A DNA stretch of 61,103 bases from an uncultured Pseudomonadales bacterium (GCA_947494095.1 CANLTI010000029.1:1-61103); one strand, 5' to 3'. Shown: positions 7,035-18,853, numbered from the stretch's first letter. Made by a program: numbers and translations. Notes: generated from the sequence alone by a model not told the origin.

Positions 7035-8084
7035 TTATTGCTCGAGTTGCTGCTGTAGTGAGCGGGCCGTTAATGCCCTGACGCCTGCGAGCATTAAGGT
7101 GATATCGTTAAGTAGGCTCCAAATATTTTGTTTGCTGGCGCCTTTAATCGCGCGGTCGGCCAGTGCGCACTGGCGCAAGAGTAAGCGTAGTTGACCTACT
7201 TTAAGGCGCCCAAGGGCTTGGCGCACCAAAGGAAGGCGTTTATCAAAAATCCCGTGTGTGCGCGCAATACTGTCGAGGTTGCCGCCTTGCTGTTTGGCAA
7301 AAAATAGGGCATTAAGGGCACGAATCTCACGAGCCAGTGCCCATAAAATAAGGGTGGCTTCGGTGCCTTCTTCGCGCAGGCCTTGTAGTGTGCGCACGGC
7401 TGCGCGGGCATCGCCGCCGGTGGCGCGGTCGACCAAGCTAAAGATGTCGTAGCGGGCGCTATCGACGACGGCATTGGCCATGGCTTGGCCATCAATGGTG
7501 CTGCCATCGCTCAAGAGCTTAAGTTTTTGGATCTCTTGTACGCAGGCGAGTAAATTGCCCTCTACTTTACTGGCCAAAATACTCACGGCATCGCTGGTGG
7601 CTTTAAGGCCCTCGCTTTTTAAGCGCAGATCGACCCAGCGGTGAAAAAACGTGGGGCCAACAGGCCACACCTGAATATTGCCAGCAACCGCATCAATGGC
7701 TTTAAACCATTTGGCATTTTGGGTGGCACGCTCTATTTTAGGGAAGATTAGCATCAAGAGGGTGTCGGGGCTGGGGTTTTTGCTGTATTCGAGTAAGGCG
7801 TTTTTGGCGGCATCGTTAGGTTTGCTATTGTGGCTGCGCACCTCGATGATTTTGCGCTCGGCAAAGAGGCTCATGCTATTGGCGCTTTGCAAGAGCTGCT
7901 GCCAGTCTAGGGAGCTGTCGGTGTGGTAGAGCTCGCGTTCGCTAAAGCCTTGGGCGCGCGCGCCTTGGCGGAGGGTGTCGCAGGCCTCTTGCACTAATAA
8001 GGGTTCGTCACCGCTCACAATGTACACCGGTAGCAGTTTGCCGTTGCAGTGGTTGGCGAGCTTATCGGCGTTAATTTTAGCCAT
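7035..8084 (-). CDS. holA: DNA polymerase III subunit delta
   Basis: 349 residues, the usual length. HolA opens the beta clamp within the clamp-loader complex. The N-terminus (LPVYIVSGDEPLLVQEA) is the typical degenerate Walker region, and the central KIIEVR and TLLMLIFPKIER segments match the family. The start codon overlaps the lptE stop by one base (TAATG), so the two are translationally coupled, as in many gammaproteobacteria with the order leuS-lptE-holA. Confidence 0.95.
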   Translation of the reverse strand: MAKINADKLANHCNGKLLPVYIVSGDEPLLVQEACDTLRQGARAQGFSERELYHTDSSLDWQQLLQSANSMSLFAERKIIEVRSHNSKPNDAAKNALLEYSKNPSPDTLLMLIFPKIERATQNAKWFKAIDAVAGNIQVWPVGPTFFHRWVDLRLKSEGLKATSDAVSILASKVEGNLLACVQEIQKLKLLSDGSTIDGQAMANAVVDSARYDIFSLVDRATGGDARAAVRTLQGLREEGTEATLILWALAREIRALNALFFAKQQGGNLDSIARTHGIFDKRLPLVRQALGRLKVGQLRLLLRQCALADRAIKGASKQNIWSLLNDITLMLAGVRALTARSLQQQLEQ

Positions 8085-8689
8085 TATTGCGCTTCGCTCA
8101 CAGCGGGTTTTGCCCCAAGGTTTTGCTCTTCGATCGTGTGTGATGGCGCAATCGGTGGCAGGCTTTGCTCGATCATTTTTTGCTTGGGGCTTTGCGCGAG
8201 TATGCGGTTAATAAGTTCTTGGCGCATTTCTTTGAGTAGTGTTTGCTCTTCTTCGGTTTTGGCCAAGTTACTGCCTGGAGCAAAGTCAAAAACGCGTTGG
8301 GTAATCAATGTGGTGGGGGTGAGCTGGGCGTTTTGGGTATCGGCTTGCTGGTGAGTACTGACTTGGCTAAATCCAAAGGCCACCTTTAACTGCAGCTCGT
8401 ACTGGGCGGCGGCGCCAATACTGGTCACCGCTACCGTGCGCTTGCTAAGGGTTTCTTTGTCGAGCCATAGCTGTACCGGCGCGCCAGGGTCGACCGTGAC
8501 GCCACGGCGCACAAGTGTTTGCTGTAGTTGGCGAGCGAGCGGTGCGTACGGGTCGTCAATTTTAAGGGCGAGTTGCGCAGGTAACTTACCTTGATTAAAG
8601 CCACGCAGTTGCCAGCCGCAAGCGGCGGTGCTGAGTAGTACCGCAATCACCAATAGCCGAAAGAAAAAAGATAGGGCGTTGTTTTGCAT
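8084..8689 (-). CDS. lptE: LPS-assembly lipoprotein LptE
   Basis: 201 residues. A lipoprotein signal peptide ends in the lipobox STAAC, with C24 the lipidated residue, followed by GWQLRG, the characteristic LptE N-terminus. LptE plugs the LptD barrel that delivers lipopolysaccharide to the outer membrane. Proline- and Gln-rich C-terminal tail. Located directly upstream of holA. In relatives leuS precedes lptE closely; here a 257-bp miniature element and a short tandem array separate them. Confidence 0.92.
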   Translation of the reverse strand: MQNNALSFFFRLLVIAVLLSTAACGWQLRGFNQGKLPAQLALKIDDPYAPLARQLQQTLVRRGVTVDPGAPVQLWLDKETLSKRTVAVTSIGAAAQYELQLKVAFGFSQVSTHQQADTQNAQLTPTTLITQRVFDFAPGSNLAKTEEEQTLLKEMRQELINRILAQSPKQKMIEQSLPPIAPSHTIEEQNLGAKPAVSEAQ

Positions 8690-8730
8690 AGGGCTCTCGT
8701 GATGAATGGGTGTATCGAGTTTGGGTTTAC

Positions 8731-8786
8731 ATTGTTGTGTTTAACAGTGTTGTGTTTAACAGTGTTGTGTTTAACAGTGTTGTGTT
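8731..8786. repeat. Tandem 15-bp repeat
   Basis: About 3.7 units of AGTGTTGTGTTTAAC (first unit begins ATTGTT). A further GTTGTGTTTAAC follows the miniature element at 9044-9055, so the element appears to have landed within the array. Confidence 0.8.
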
Positions 8787-9043
8787 GTAACTATATCAGC
8801 CGAACTAAAAAACCTCTTAACAGGGTGCTGATGGGTTGTTTTCTGAGCATTTAAGCGCCGGGCGCGCTTATATAGCGCCCGCCCCAGCATGGATGCGTGG
8901 GGGGTAGACTTTGCACCTGCATAGGGACATACAAGATTAGACTTTGCAGGAGCATAAAGTCGAGGAGCACAAAGTCGCAGATGGCTTGAGCGGCCCAGCA
9001 AGTGATTTATTAGTGCCCGATTTCCGCACCTCTGAATAGTTAC
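8787..9043 (+). mobile_element. Family-1 miniature element, copy A (257 bp)
   Basis: Ends GTAACTATATCAG and CTGAATAGTTAC form the terminal inverted repeat (left end has one extra base). It is flanked by the 8-bp direct repeat GTTGTGTT (8779-8786 and 9044-9051), though the surrounding tandem array could supply this by chance. The interior is non-coding with nested hairpins such as GACTTT/AAAGTC. It sits between leuS and lptE. Confidence 0.8.
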
Positions 9044-9177
9044 GTTGTGTTTAACATTTATGATGCTAAACCCCCTTAGCGACTCGACTAAAAAGCCTCA
9101 TAAGGGGGTGTTGACGCGCGTGCATGATACGCAATAACGGCCTGCGATTTTAGCGGCCGATGGGCTTGGCTGCGCGC

Positions 9178-11781
9178 TTATTTAGCAACAATGTTGACCA
9201 GTTTACCCGGCACGACAATCACTTTGCGCACGGTGTTTTCACCAATAAAGCGGATGGTGTCTTCGTGAGTAAGGGCGGCCGCTTCGGCGTCGGCTTTGCT
9301 GACATCGGCAGGCAGCTCAAGTTTGCAGCGTACCTTACCGTTAACCTGCACCACCATCGTAATGCTGTCGCGTACTAATGCACTTTCATCCACTTTAGGC
9401 CAGGCGGTATCGAGTAGGTTTTTGCCATGGCCTAAGCCTTGCCATAAGGCGTGGCTGGCGTGCGGCACAATAGGGGCAAGCATAACCACGGCTGCCTCTA
9501 GGGCTTCACGTTCTACTGCTAGGCCTAATGGCGTGGCGCGATCGGCGTTGCGGTTTACCTCGTTAAGTAGCTCCATCACGGCGGCAATAGCGGTGTTAAA
9601 GGTTTGGCGGCGCGCAAAGTCGTCGGTGACCTTTTTGATGGTTTCATGGGTTTTGCGGCGCAAGTCGGTGTGCTGTTTGGTCAGGGTGTCGAGTGTTAAT
9701 ATACCCGGCTCGCCAGCCGATAAATGCACATGTACCGCGCGCCATAACTTTTTAAGAAAGCGGCTAGCACCTTCTACACCGGTATCGGTCCACTCTAGGC
9801 TTTGCTCGGGTGGCGCAGCAAACATACTGAATAGGCGAATGGTATCAGCGCCGTATTCACGCACAACGTTTGCGGGGTCGACCCCGTTGTTTTTAGATTT
9901 ACTCATTTTAATCACGCCGCCAAATTCTAGCGGCTGATTGGTTTCGGCGCTAAAGGCGCTGAGCATTTTGCCTTTTTCGTCGCGCTCTACGCGTACATCG
10001 CTAGGGGCAAACCACTCGGTGCGGCCACCTTCTTTAACAAAATATGATTCAGCATTGACCATACCTTGGCACAGTAAGCGGTCAAAGGGCTCGTCACACT
10101 CGACAAGGCCTTCATCGCGCATAAGCTTATGGAAAAAGCGCGCGTAGAGTAAGTGCAAAATGGCGTGTTCAATGCCGCCGATGTATTGGTCAACCGGTAG
10201 CCAGTAATTGGCTTTGACGGGGTCTAGCATGGTGTCGGCATTAGGGCTTGTGTAGCGCGCGTAGTACCAGCTCGATTCCATAAAAGTATCGAAGGTGTCG
10301 GTTTCGTGCTCGCCCAATTGACCGTCTATGTTGCCTTTGCACCATTCGAGGTCGGCTTTAATGGGTGACTGTACACCATCCATAATGACATCTTCAGGGA
10401 GCAGTACCGGTAACTTGTGTGCCGGCACGGCAATTTCGCCACCGCCTGCCAAGTTAAAGATAGGAATAGGTGTGCCCCAGTAGCGCTGGCGCGAAACGCC
10501 CCAATCGCGCAAGCGGTAGTTGGTGGTGGCGCGGCCTTTACCGGCGGCTTCTAGGGTTTGTACTATAGCGGTGTAAGCGCCGTCAAAGTTAAGGCCGTCA
10601 AATTCACCGGAGTTAACCAAAATGCCTTTGCTGGTAAAGGCGCCTTCATCTAAATTGATGTCGCTGTCGTTACCAGTGGTTTTGTTGGGGGCAACCACTT
10701 GGTGAATGGCGATGTTGTACTTTTTGGCAAATTCGTAGTCGCGCTCATCATGGGCAGGTACGGCCATGACAGCGCCCGAGCCATAATCCATCAGCACGTA
10801 GTTGGCCACCCAAACATCAACGGGCTCACCGGTAATGGGGTGAGCAGCTGTGATACCGGTGTTAAAGCCTAGCTTTTCCATGGTGGCCATATCGGCTTCG
10901 GCAACTGACTGGGTTTTGCAGGCTTCTATAAAGGCGGCTAGCTCGGGGTTACTTTTAGCCAGCTCGAGTGCGATGGGGTGTTGCGCGGCCAAGCTTACGT
11001 AAGTGACGCCCATAATGGTATCGGGGCGAGTGGTGTACACCTCGAAGCCTGTGTGCTCGGCAACCGGCGTGGTGAGGTCGAAGCGCATATCGACGCCGCG
11101 GCTTTTACCAATCCAGTTGCGCTGCATGGTTTTAACTTGCTCGGGCCAATGAGGCAGTTTGTCGAGGTCGTCAAGTAGCTCTTCGGCGTAGTCGGTAATG
11201 CGAATAAACCACTGTGGAATTTCTTTTTTCTCAACGGTGGTACCACAGCGCCAGCAGCAACCATCTTCGACTTGCTCGTTAGCTAGTACAGTTTCGTCTT
11301 CGGGGCACCAGTTAACGGTCGAGACTTTTTTGTAGGCAAGGCCCTTTTCGTATAAGCGAGTAAAGAACCACTGCTCCCATTTATAGTAGTCGGGCTTGCA
11401 GGTGGTGACCTCGCGGCTCCAATCAAAGCCAAAACCGAGTGCTGTTAGCTGGTCGCGCATGTACTCGGTATTAGAGTACGTCCACTTGGCGGGGGCGGTG
11501 TTGTTTTTGATGGCGGCGTTTTCGGCGGGTAAACCAAAGGCGTCCCACCCCATAGGGTGTAAGACGTTTTTGCCCAGCATACGCTGAAAGCGAGCAATAA
11601 CATCGCTAATGGTGTAGTTGCGTACGTGGCCCATATGTAGGCGGCCACTGGGGTAGGGGAACATTGCCAGGCAATAAAACTTTTCTTTGCTGGTGTCTTC
11701 GGTGACGGCAAAGCTGTTGTTTTCTTGCCAATAACGTTGAGCATCTTGCTCGATCTCGGACGGATTGTAATTCTCGTTCAT
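9178..11781 (-). CDS. leuS: Leucine--tRNA ligase
   Basis: 867 residues from the chosen start, close to E. coli LeuS (860). The enzyme charges tRNA-Leu. The class I signatures are present: [11 protein letters not shown] (HMGH at 49-52) and KMSKS (625-629). The CP1 editing domain lies between them ([13 protein letters not shown]), and the C-terminal anticodon-binding and tail domains are complete. I chose the ATG at 11781 ([11 protein letters not shown], the conserved family N-terminus) rather than the in-frame ATG 16 codons upstream, which adds residues not seen in the family. An AGAG motif lies 12 bases before it. Confidence 0.97.
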   Translation of the reverse strand: MNENYNPSEIEQDAQRYWQENNSFAVTEDTSKEKFYCLAMFPYPSGRLHMGHVRNYTISDVIARFQRMLGKNVLHPMGWDAFGLPAENAAIKNNTAPAKWTYSNTEYMRDQLTALGFGFDWSREVTTCKPDYYKWEQWFFTRLYEKGLAYKKVSTVNWCPEDETVLANEQVEDGCCWRCGTTVEKKEIPQWFIRITDYAEELLDDLDKLPHWPEQVKTMQRNWIGKSRGVDMRFDLTTPVAEHTGFEVYTTRPDTIMGVTYVSLAAQHPIALELAKSNPELAAFIEACKTQSVAEADMATMEKLGFNTGITAAHPITGEPVDVWVANYVLMDYGSGAVMAVPAHDERDYEFAKKYNIAIHQVVAPNKTTGNDSDINLDEGAFTSKGILVNSGEFDGLNFDGAYTAIVQTLEAAGKGRATTNYRLRDWGVSRQRYWGTPIPIFNLAGGGEIAVPAHKLPVLLPEDVIMDGVQSPIKADLEWCKGNIDGQLGEHETDTFDTFMESSWYYARYTSPNADTMLDPVKANYWLPVDQYIGGIEHAILHLLYARFFHKLMRDEGLVECDEPFDRLLCQGMVNAESYFVKEGGRTEWFAPSDVRVERDEKGKMLSAFSAETNQPLEFGGVIKMSKSKNNGVDPANVVREYGADTIRLFSMFAAPPEQSLEWTDTGVEGASRFLKKLWRAVHVHLSAGEPGILTLDTLTKQHTDLRRKTHETIKKVTDDFARRQTFNTAIAAVMELLNEVNRNADRATPLGLAVEREALEAAVVMLAPIVPHASHALWQGLGHGKNLLDTAWPKVDESALVRDSITMVVQVNGKVRCKLELPADVSKADAEAAALTHEDTIRFIGENTVRKVIVVPGKLVNIVAK

Positions 11782-12136
11782 CAGTTGTTTGATCTCTAAC
11801 CCAGTGGCAAAGGCTTGGTGCCTTCGCAAAAGGTAATGATTATAGGCTGTGCGGGCAGTAAATTAAATACGTAGCTGTTAATGGAGGGCGATTAGCTGTA
11901 TCGACGGGTGATTTGGTTGTGTACTTTATAGTCTGTAATGGCTTTGAAAGGTGTGGCACAGCGGTTGCTTCTAGTGGTGTACCAGAGGGCTCAGCGCAGC
12001 AAGGTGGCGCAATGTGTGTTGTATTTGCGTCACATCAGCGCTGTTGTTTTATCGGCTGCACTAAAAAGAGACGCGCCGAGCCTGCCTTCAATAAGCATTA
12101 ATGCATGCCAGTGAGCATCAATACAGAGATTTTATA
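11782..12136. other. Divergent intergenic region leuS / NIT-like gene
   Basis: About 355 bp holding the two divergent promoters by position. I see no clear operator, terminator, small gene or repeat here. Confidence 0.5.
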
Positions 12137-13099
12137 ATGACCGTTGCTTCAAGCTTGAATACTACGTTTTTACGTACTGCTCCTAACCAGGCTCAGACTC
12201 ACAATTCAGACCTTACGTTGACCATTTTTAGTAAGCGCTACACCGAGCAGCGCGATGCCATTGTGTTGTTGCGCCAATTGCATCATATGTCAAAAGCGGT
12301 ACAGCGCCATCGAGGCATGAGCATGGCGTTATTGGCGGGCAATAGCACCTTTGAGGAGGACTTTGCTCTATTGCAGTGCGAGGTGGAGCGTCGTTTGGCG
12401 ACGCTGGAGGCATTTGCTGCAATGGCTGGCGGCTTGAGCGACCGCGATCGGCAAAACCTGCACAATGCCTGGTATACGATCAGTGCGCATTGGCAAGATG
12501 ATGATGTGATTGATAACTTTGAATTGCACTCGCATTTTATTGAGCAAATGCAAGGCATGAGTATTGCGCTGGCGCAAAAAATAGAGCGCCCAGTATCGAG
12601 TATTGTGGGCTCTACTCGGGTGGCCAATGTGAGTGCTAATGCTAGGCTAGCGGCTAAGATCAAACCGGTAGAATTGTTGCATTTTATCGCAAAGCGCATT
12701 CCCGAAATGGTCGAGCAATTAGCGCGTATGCGAGGGTTGGCAACCTATGCTGCGGCAAAGGGCGAGTGTGCCTACCGTTTAGATCGCAAATTGCGCTTTG
12801 CTGTACACTGTGTGCGTGCGCAGCACGAGACGCTGCGCCTGCAAGCGGAGTGTATCCAGAGTATCGCGGGCTTGGAATTGCCTTCTATCAGCTTTATTAA
12901 AACCTATGAGTTGAAATTGATGTTTTTGCTCAATAAGGTGGAGACAGACGTATTAGGTGGTGCCCGTATTATGAGCCAGTCGGCGGAGCTGTTTACACTA
13001 GCCACTGATATTATTGATGTGTATTTGAGGGTGTCACAAGAGGGCTTGAATTTAGTTTCCAAATGGCATGATGAGGATTTAGAAACTTGGCTGGCTTAA
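12137..13099 (+). CDS. Helical protein with NIT-like (nitrate/nitrite-sensor-like) features
   Basis: 320 residues, all helical in appearance, no signal peptide or transmembrane segment. Two segments resemble the NIT sensor pattern of helices bearing R-G-(M/L): VQRHRGMSMALLAGN (about 60-75) and MVEQLARMRGLATYAAAKG (about 200-218). NIT domains sense nitrate or nitrite or act as helical sensor bundles, normally fused to signalling domains; here no output domain follows. I chose the ATG at 12137 (MTVASS) with AGAG upstream over the ATG at 12101, which lacks a ribosome site. Monocistronic and divergent from leuS. Function is unknown; the NIT resemblance is by eye. Confidence 0.6.
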   Translation: MTVASSLNTTFLRTAPNQAQTHNSDLTLTIFSKRYTEQRDAIVLLRQLHHMSKAVQRHRGMSMALLAGNSTFEEDFALLQCEVERRLATLEAFAAMAGGLSDRDRQNLHNAWYTISAHWQDDDVIDNFELHSHFIEQMQGMSIALAQKIERPVSSIVGSTRVANVSANARLAAKIKPVELLHFIAKRIPEMVEQLARMRGLATYAAAKGECAYRLDRKLRFAVHCVRAQHETLRLQAECIQSIAGLELPSISFIKTYELKLMFLLNKVETDVLGGARIMSQSAELFTLATDIIDVYLRVSQEGLNLVSKWHDEDLETWLA

Positions 13100-13255
13100 T
13101 GTTTTACTCGTTCAATACCCGTTAAGCGGAGACGCTATTGTGGTTATTCGTAGCATAGTCTGTGACCAATAATCGGGTTCTGGCTTAGCACTGTAATGCC
13201 TCAATACTAACCTTTCAATATAAGCGGTGAGCAAAGGTGCACAGCAGGTTAAAAA

Positions 13256-13294
13256 CAATCACTCAAAAAAGGTTTTATGTTTTTTGAGTGATTG
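13256..13294. terminator. Bidirectional Rho-independent terminator
   Basis: A perfect 15-bp stem (CAATCACTCAAAAAA and its complement) around a 9-base loop, with A and T runs on both sides of the loop base. It lies between the convergent NIT-like gene and gapA, 12 bp beyond the gapA stop codon. Confidence 0.85.
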
Positions 13295-13305
13295 AGCGAT
13301 GCTAA

Positions 13306-14313
<1,008 letters not shown>

Positions 14314-14636
14314 TTAGTGAATATGAATAATCTGAGTCTGCGGTGAGCGGCAGGTGTATATGTTAACGCAGAGGTAAAATAACAGATAAAAATTGCCGAG
14401 TTATTACCATAAATAACGTTAAATTCTATGAGGGCACACAAGTGATAAGTCTTGAAACCCTTTGAAGTATGGCAATTATCCGTAATCACAGTTGAAAAAG
14501 CAACCAATCAACCTCTACAATACAGCCGGCTTTACCCGTGCTCGCTCTGCTCTAAAAACCCTTGAAACCTAGGCCACTTATAGCTTTGAGGGTGTTTTGG
14601 CTGATGGATTTCGGGCTTTGCAAATCAGTGTGTAAA

Positions 14637-14656
14637 TGTATTTGCGCGCGAATACA
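14637..14656. promoter_or_regulatory. Near-perfect palindrome between gapA and zwf
   Basis: TGTATTTGCGCGCGAATACA pairs with itself at 18 of 20 positions and lies about 105 bp before zwf, where an operator would be expected. A second short palindrome, ATTACTGTAAT (14733-14743), lies 19 bp before the zwf start. HexR or a LacI-family regulator are candidates, but neither sequence is a clear consensus match. The rest of 14302-14761 shows no gene. Confidence 0.5.
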
Positions 14657-14761
14657 CTGTGTTTGCCACAAGTTTTGCTACCTAAAGGAAGGAGGTAAGT
14701 AAAATATTTTAGGGTCAAACTCCTCTTCAAATTACTGTAATTAAGGCAGGTATGTACCGGT

Positions 14762-16222
14762 ATGAATACTGACATCTTACTCGTGGGCGGCGATGGCGAT
14801 TTGGCGCTTCGTAAACTTTACCCTTCGTTATATTATTTGGCGCTTAATGGTTGTATGCCAGCCAATACTAAGATTTTTGGTATGGCTCGTTCGGCACGTG
14901 AACGTGACGCATTTGTGGCTTTAGTTAAAAAATGGCTCATTGAAAATACCGGCGCTTTGTATGATGAAGCGATCTGGAACGAATTTTCCCCGTGTTTAAA
15001 TTTTGTACAAGGTGACTCGACCGATCCTGAAAGTCTTAAACGTATCAAAGACACGCACTTTACCGAAGGCGCTAGTCTTATTGTTTATTTGGCGGTACCG
15101 CCGAGTATTTTTGGCAAAATATGTACAGCACTTGAAACCGCAGGCATGACGGGTGAAAAAACGCGCGTTGTGGTTGAAAAACCGTTAGGCAACAGTAAAA
15201 AAGCCTTTTTGGCGATTGATGCTGAATTTAGCCGTGTGTTTAAAGAAAACCAAATCTTCCGTATCGACCATTACTTGGGTAAAGAGTCTGTTCAAAACCT
15301 ATTGGCTTTGCGCTTTGCGAACGATATTTTTGAGCCATTATGGAACCATCGTCATATTGACCACATTCAAATTACCGTGAGTGAGATGGTTGGTTGCGGT
15401 AACCGCTGGGATTTTTATGAAGAGACTGGTGCCATTCGTGACATGGTGCAAAACCATTTATTGCAAGTGTTATGCTTGGTGTGCATGGAGCCACCGGCGA
15501 GCCTTGATGCAGATTACGTGCGTGCCGAAAAACTTAAAATTCTTAAGTGTCTAAAGCCCATCAATGCCGAGAATGTTAAAGAAACAACTGTGCGCGGGCA
15601 GTATCAAGCCGGCACCATTGATGGTGCGCAGGTGCCTGGTTACTTGCAAGAAGACGAAAGCCAAGGCCGCGCCAGCGATGTTGAAACCTATGTGGCCATT
15701 AAAGCCGAAATAGAAAACTTTCGCTGGTCGGGTACACCTATTTACTTGCGCACTGGCAAGCGCTTAGATAAGCGCCATGGCGAAATCGTGATTACCTTTA
15801 AGCAAAATAATACGCGCTTATTTCGCGATCAGTTAACCGATAACTCGGCCAACCAGTTAGTTATTCATTTGCAACCCGACGAAGGCATTCGCATTCGTAT
15901 GATGAATAAAAAAGCCGGCCTTGATGCACGTGTCCCATTAATTGACCGCACCATGGATTTGTCTTTTTGTGAAACAGCAAAAGAGAAAAAGCATGATGCT
16001 TACTCGCGTTTGCTATTTGATGTGATTCGCAACGATCAGACCTTATTTGTGAGTCAGCCAGAAGTGGAAGCTGCCTGGGAGTGGATTGATACTATGCGTG
16101 CCGCCTGGACCAGCGAAGATCATCGTACGGTAGGTTATGCGGCAGGTTCTGCCGGCCCTAAAGCTTCTGATAACTTTATGGCGCAAGATAACCGTCATTG
16201 GCATAATGGCGAGACTGAGTAA
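14762..16222 (+). CDS. zwf: Glucose-6-phosphate 1-dehydrogenase
   Basis: 486 residues, usual length. It oxidises glucose-6-phosphate to 6-phosphogluconolactone with NAD(P) and opens the Entner-Doudoroff and pentose-phosphate routes. The cofactor site GGDGDLALRKLYPSLYYL (about 8-25) and the active-site signature RIDHYLGKE are present. Located head to head with gapA and followed, after a 700-bp gap, by edd. In many proteobacteria pgl follows zwf; it is missing here. Confidence 0.97.
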   Translation: MNTDILLVGGDGDLALRKLYPSLYYLALNGCMPANTKIFGMARSARERDAFVALVKKWLIENTGALYDEAIWNEFSPCLNFVQGDSTDPESLKRIKDTHFTEGASLIVYLAVPPSIFGKICTALETAGMTGEKTRVVVEKPLGNSKKAFLAIDAEFSRVFKENQIFRIDHYLGKESVQNLLALRFANDIFEPLWNHRHIDHIQITVSEMVGCGNRWDFYEETGAIRDMVQNHLLQVLCLVCMEPPASLDADYVRAEKLKILKCLKPINAENVKETTVRGQYQAGTIDGAQVPGYLQEDESQGRASDVETYVAIKAEIENFRWSGTPIYLRTGKRLDKRHGEIVITFKQNNTRLFRDQLTDNSANQLVIHLQPDEGIRIRMMNKKAGLDARVPLIDRTMDLSFCETAKEKKHDAYSRLLFDVIRNDQTLFVSQPEVEAAWEWIDTMRAAWTSEDHRTVGYAAGSAGPKASDNFMAQDNRHWHNGETE

Positions 16223-16271
16223 CACTATTAAAGATGAGCAGCGCAACGGCTAGTGCGCTGTTTATTCTGTG

Positions 16272-16305
16272 ATCATATGCAGGAGCCTAAGCCCCTGCAT
16301 ATGAT
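16272..16305 (+). terminator. Hairpin after zwf, probable terminator
   Basis: A perfect 12-bp stem (ATCATATGCAGG and its complement) around a 10-base loop, 50 bp past the zwf stop. The following bases (TGGTTTAAG) are only weakly T-rich, so it could be a terminator or an mRNA-stabilising hairpin. Confidence 0.5.
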
Positions 16306-16660
16306 TGGTTTAAGTGTTGCGCTTGCTGGGCAGGGTCATTGCGTGTTTTAGTGTAAGTGGGTTTCTCACAAGGCGGGTAGGATTCCGACATCTCGTCAAC
16401 ATATTGCGCGCCAGGCGCGTTTTACGGTTTAATCAGCGTATCATTTTTACCTGTCACAGTACGACTTGCGTGAGTACCACGGGCACGGCTACCTATTAGC
16501 ATGAGTAACTAGCAGATATTTTTTGGGTTGAAGTGTTAAGTTGTGAATGTATTGCCGAAAAATAGCTGATGCTAGTGTGGGTGATAGTGTGATTAGCCGT
16601 GTTAGTGTACGCGCGAATAAACGGCCATTGTGAGTGGTTTTAACAAAAATTTTTACAGTT

Positions 16661-16848
16661 AGGGGTGAGGCCATAATAGCTGTCCAATTAGGAACGAGGA
16701 AAAAATACATTACCCAATAATACGTGTTTTCTGCTTCCTCTCCTGCGTTGCTCAAAGCGTTACATGCCCCAGCATGCGCCCCTTCGAGCGCCTTGCCGAG
16801 AAAACAGAACTCTACGTCTAATTGGACAAACTATTATTGCCTCGCCCC
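16661..16848. mobile_element. Family-2 miniature element, copy a (188 bp)
   Basis: Ends GGGGTGAGG and CCTCGCCCC lie inside a longer inverted terminal region of roughly 30 bp, flanked by the 3-bp direct repeat TTA (16658-16660 and 16849-16851). Internal hairpins, no coding capacity. It sits in the zwf-edd gap. The rest of 16223-16942 shows only the hairpin listed separately. Confidence 0.8.
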
Positions 16849-16942
16849 TTAGGCGGCCTGAGTAAAGTTTTTTATTAAATATCATTTTAAATTTATCAGT
16901 ACCTAAGCAACTTATTTGTTGCCGGTAACGGGAGTATTAATT

Positions 16943-18766
16943 GTGAATCATGTCATTGCAGCGGTAACCGCGCGCATTATTGAACGTAGCGCTAAAACAC
17001 GCCAACCTTATTTAGCCGCGATGAAGCGCACGATGAAGGATAACCCGCCTAAAAAACGCTTATCGTGCGGGAATTTAGCCCATGCTTATGCCGCATGCAG
17101 TGGCGAAGACAAAAACACGATTAAATTGATGCAAAGCGCTAATTTAAGTATCACCACATCATTTAACGATATGCTGTCTGCGCATCAGCCTTACGAAAAG
17201 TACCCCGACTTTATTAAAGAAGTGGCTCGCGGTATGGGCAGCACGGCACAAGTCGCCGGCGGCGTGCCTGCGATGTGCGATGGTGTGACCCAAGGTTTGC
17301 CGGGTATGGAGCTGAGCTTATTTAGTCGCGAAATTGTCGCGATGTCGGCGGCCGTTGGCCTTAGCCATAACATGTTTGATGGGAATTTGTTTTTAGGTAT
17401 TTGCGACAAAATTGTGCCCGGCATGGTGATGGCGGCGGCTAGCTTTGGCCATATACCGGCTGTATTTGTACCGGCAGGCCCTATGCCTTCTGGTATTGCA
17501 AATAAAGAAAAAGCCAAAGTGCGCCAGCAATTTGCAGCCGGCGAAGTGGGTGAAGAGCGTTTATTAGAAATCGAGAGTAAGTCTTATCACAGCCCAGGTA
17601 CGTGTACTTTTTATGGTACGGCTAACAGCAATCAAATGCTGGTTGAGATGTTGGGTATCCAATTGCCAGGTTCATCTTTTATTGCTTTAGATGACCCGTT
17701 GCGTCCTGCGTTAACCAAGGCGGCTGTCGAGCGTTGTATTTTAAATTCGCAAGCGGCAGGCACGTATATTCCAACGTACGAAGTATTGACCGAAAAGTCT
17801 TTTGTGAATGCGGTTGTGGGTTTATTGGCGACCGGTGGCTCGACCAACCACACAATGCATTTAGTGGCCATGGCGCGTGCAGCAGGTATTATTTTAACTT
17901 GGGAGGATATGGACGAGCTTTCGCGTGCGGTGCCCTTGTTGGCGCGTATCTACCCCAATGGCGAAGCCGATGTTAACCACTTCCACCAAGCGGGCGGCAT
18001 GGCGTATTTAGTCAAAGAGCTACGCTCGGCAGGGTTACTGAATGAAGATGTGACAACCGTGATGGGTGAAGGCTTAGACAGCTATCAAAAATACCCAACG
18101 CTAGATGAAAAAGGCAATGCCGTTTGGGTGCATGATGCTGGCGATAGCTTGGATGACACCATTTTACGCCCAGCGACCAACCCCTTTAATAGCGAAGGCG
18201 GGTTGCGTTTGTTGCGGGGCAATTTGGGGCAGGGTGTCATTAAAATATCGGCTGTTGACTCTAAGTACCGCAAATTAGAAGCGCCTTGTATTGTGTTTGA
18301 TGATCAAAACGATTTGATTGCTGCCTTTCAGCGCGGCGAGTTAAATCGTGATTTTATTGCGATTGTTCGCTTCCAGGGCCCGCGCGCTAACGGCATGCCA
18401 GAGTTACATAAAATGACGCCGCCATTGGGTTTACTGCAAGACCGCGGCTTTAAAGTGGCGCTAGTCACTGACGGGCGCATGTCGGGGGCGTCAGGTAAGG
18501 TGCCTTCGGCCATTCATATGTCGCCCGAGGCGTTGTTTGGTGGTGTACTGGCTAAAGTGCAAACCGGCGATATGGTACGTTTTGATGCAGATAATGGCAT
18601 TGTTGAGTTATTGGTAAGCGAGGAAGTATTAGCCGAGCGCGAGGTGGCAACCCAACCTCAGCAGACCCATGATTTGGGCCGTAATTTGTTTGGTGGCTTT
18701 AGAACTTTAGCCGATCGCTCACAAAGTGGTGCGAGTGTGTTTAACGACTCTATCGACTTTGAATAA
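16943..18766 (+). CDS. edd: Phosphogluconate dehydratase (6-phosphogluconate dehydratase)
   Basis: 607 residues. It dehydrates 6-phosphogluconate to KDPG in the Entner-Doudoroff pathway using an iron-sulfur cluster. IlvD/Edd family segments are clear: [44 protein letters not shown] and [27 protein letters not shown] chose the GTG at 16943 ([15 protein letters not shown]): GGGAG lies 8 bases upstream and the N-terminus then matches the family; an upstream in-frame TTG (16916) would add nine unsupported residues. eda follows after 87 bp. Confidence 0.95.
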   Translation: MNHVIAAVTARIIERSAKTRQPYLAAMKRTMKDNPPKKRLSCGNLAHAYAACSGEDKNTIKLMQSANLSITTSFNDMLSAHQPYEKYPDFIKEVARGMGSTAQVAGGVPAMCDGVTQGLPGMELSLFSREIVAMSAAVGLSHNMFDGNLFLGICDKIVPGMVMAAASFGHIPAVFVPAGPMPSGIANKEKAKVRQQFAAGEVGEERLLEIESKSYHSPGTCTFYGTANSNQMLVEMLGIQLPGSSFIALDDPLRPALTKAAVERCILNSQAAGTYIPTYEVLTEKSFVNAVVGLLATGGSTNHTMHLVAMARAAGIILTWEDMDELSRAVPLLARIYPNGEADVNHFHQAGGMAYLVKELRSAGLLNEDVTTVMGEGLDSYQKYPTLDEKGNAVWVHDAGDSLDDTILRPATNPFNSEGGLRLLRGNLGQGVIKISAVDSKYRKLEAPCIVFDDQNDLIAAFQRGELNRDFIAIVRFQGPRANGMPELHKMTPPLGLLQDRGFKVALVTDGRMSGASGKVPSAIHMSPEALFGGVLAKVQTGDMVRFDADNGIVELLVSEEVLAEREVATQPQQTHDLGRNLFGGFRTLADRSQSGASVFNDSIDFE

Positions 18767-18797
18767 TCGACGTCGAGTAAACCGTTTTAACAGAGTT

Positions 18798-18821
18798 GTT
18801 ACGAACTTTGTTAATCGTAAC
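18798..18821. promoter_or_regulatory. Inverted repeat between edd and eda
   Basis: GTTACGA and TCGTAAC arms of 7 bp separated by 10 bases, 33 bp before the eda start. It could be an operator or a small mRNA hairpin controlling the second gene; no regulator is identifiable. Confidence 0.35.
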
Positions 18822-18853
18822 ACTTATTTAAAAAACACATTAAGAGGCTTGTT

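Noticed and set aside
8771..9001. A 76-residue minus-strand frame with the peptide RLYAPAKSNLVCPYAG, and similar frames at 42858-43073 and 36224-36445.
   Set aside because: They are translations of the repeated elements. The shared peptide comes from the shared DNA module, not from a conserved protein, and no ribosome site is present.
12101..12136. Upstream ATG start for the NIT-like gene.
   Set aside because: No ribosome site; the ATG at 12137 has AGAG upstream and a better N-terminus.
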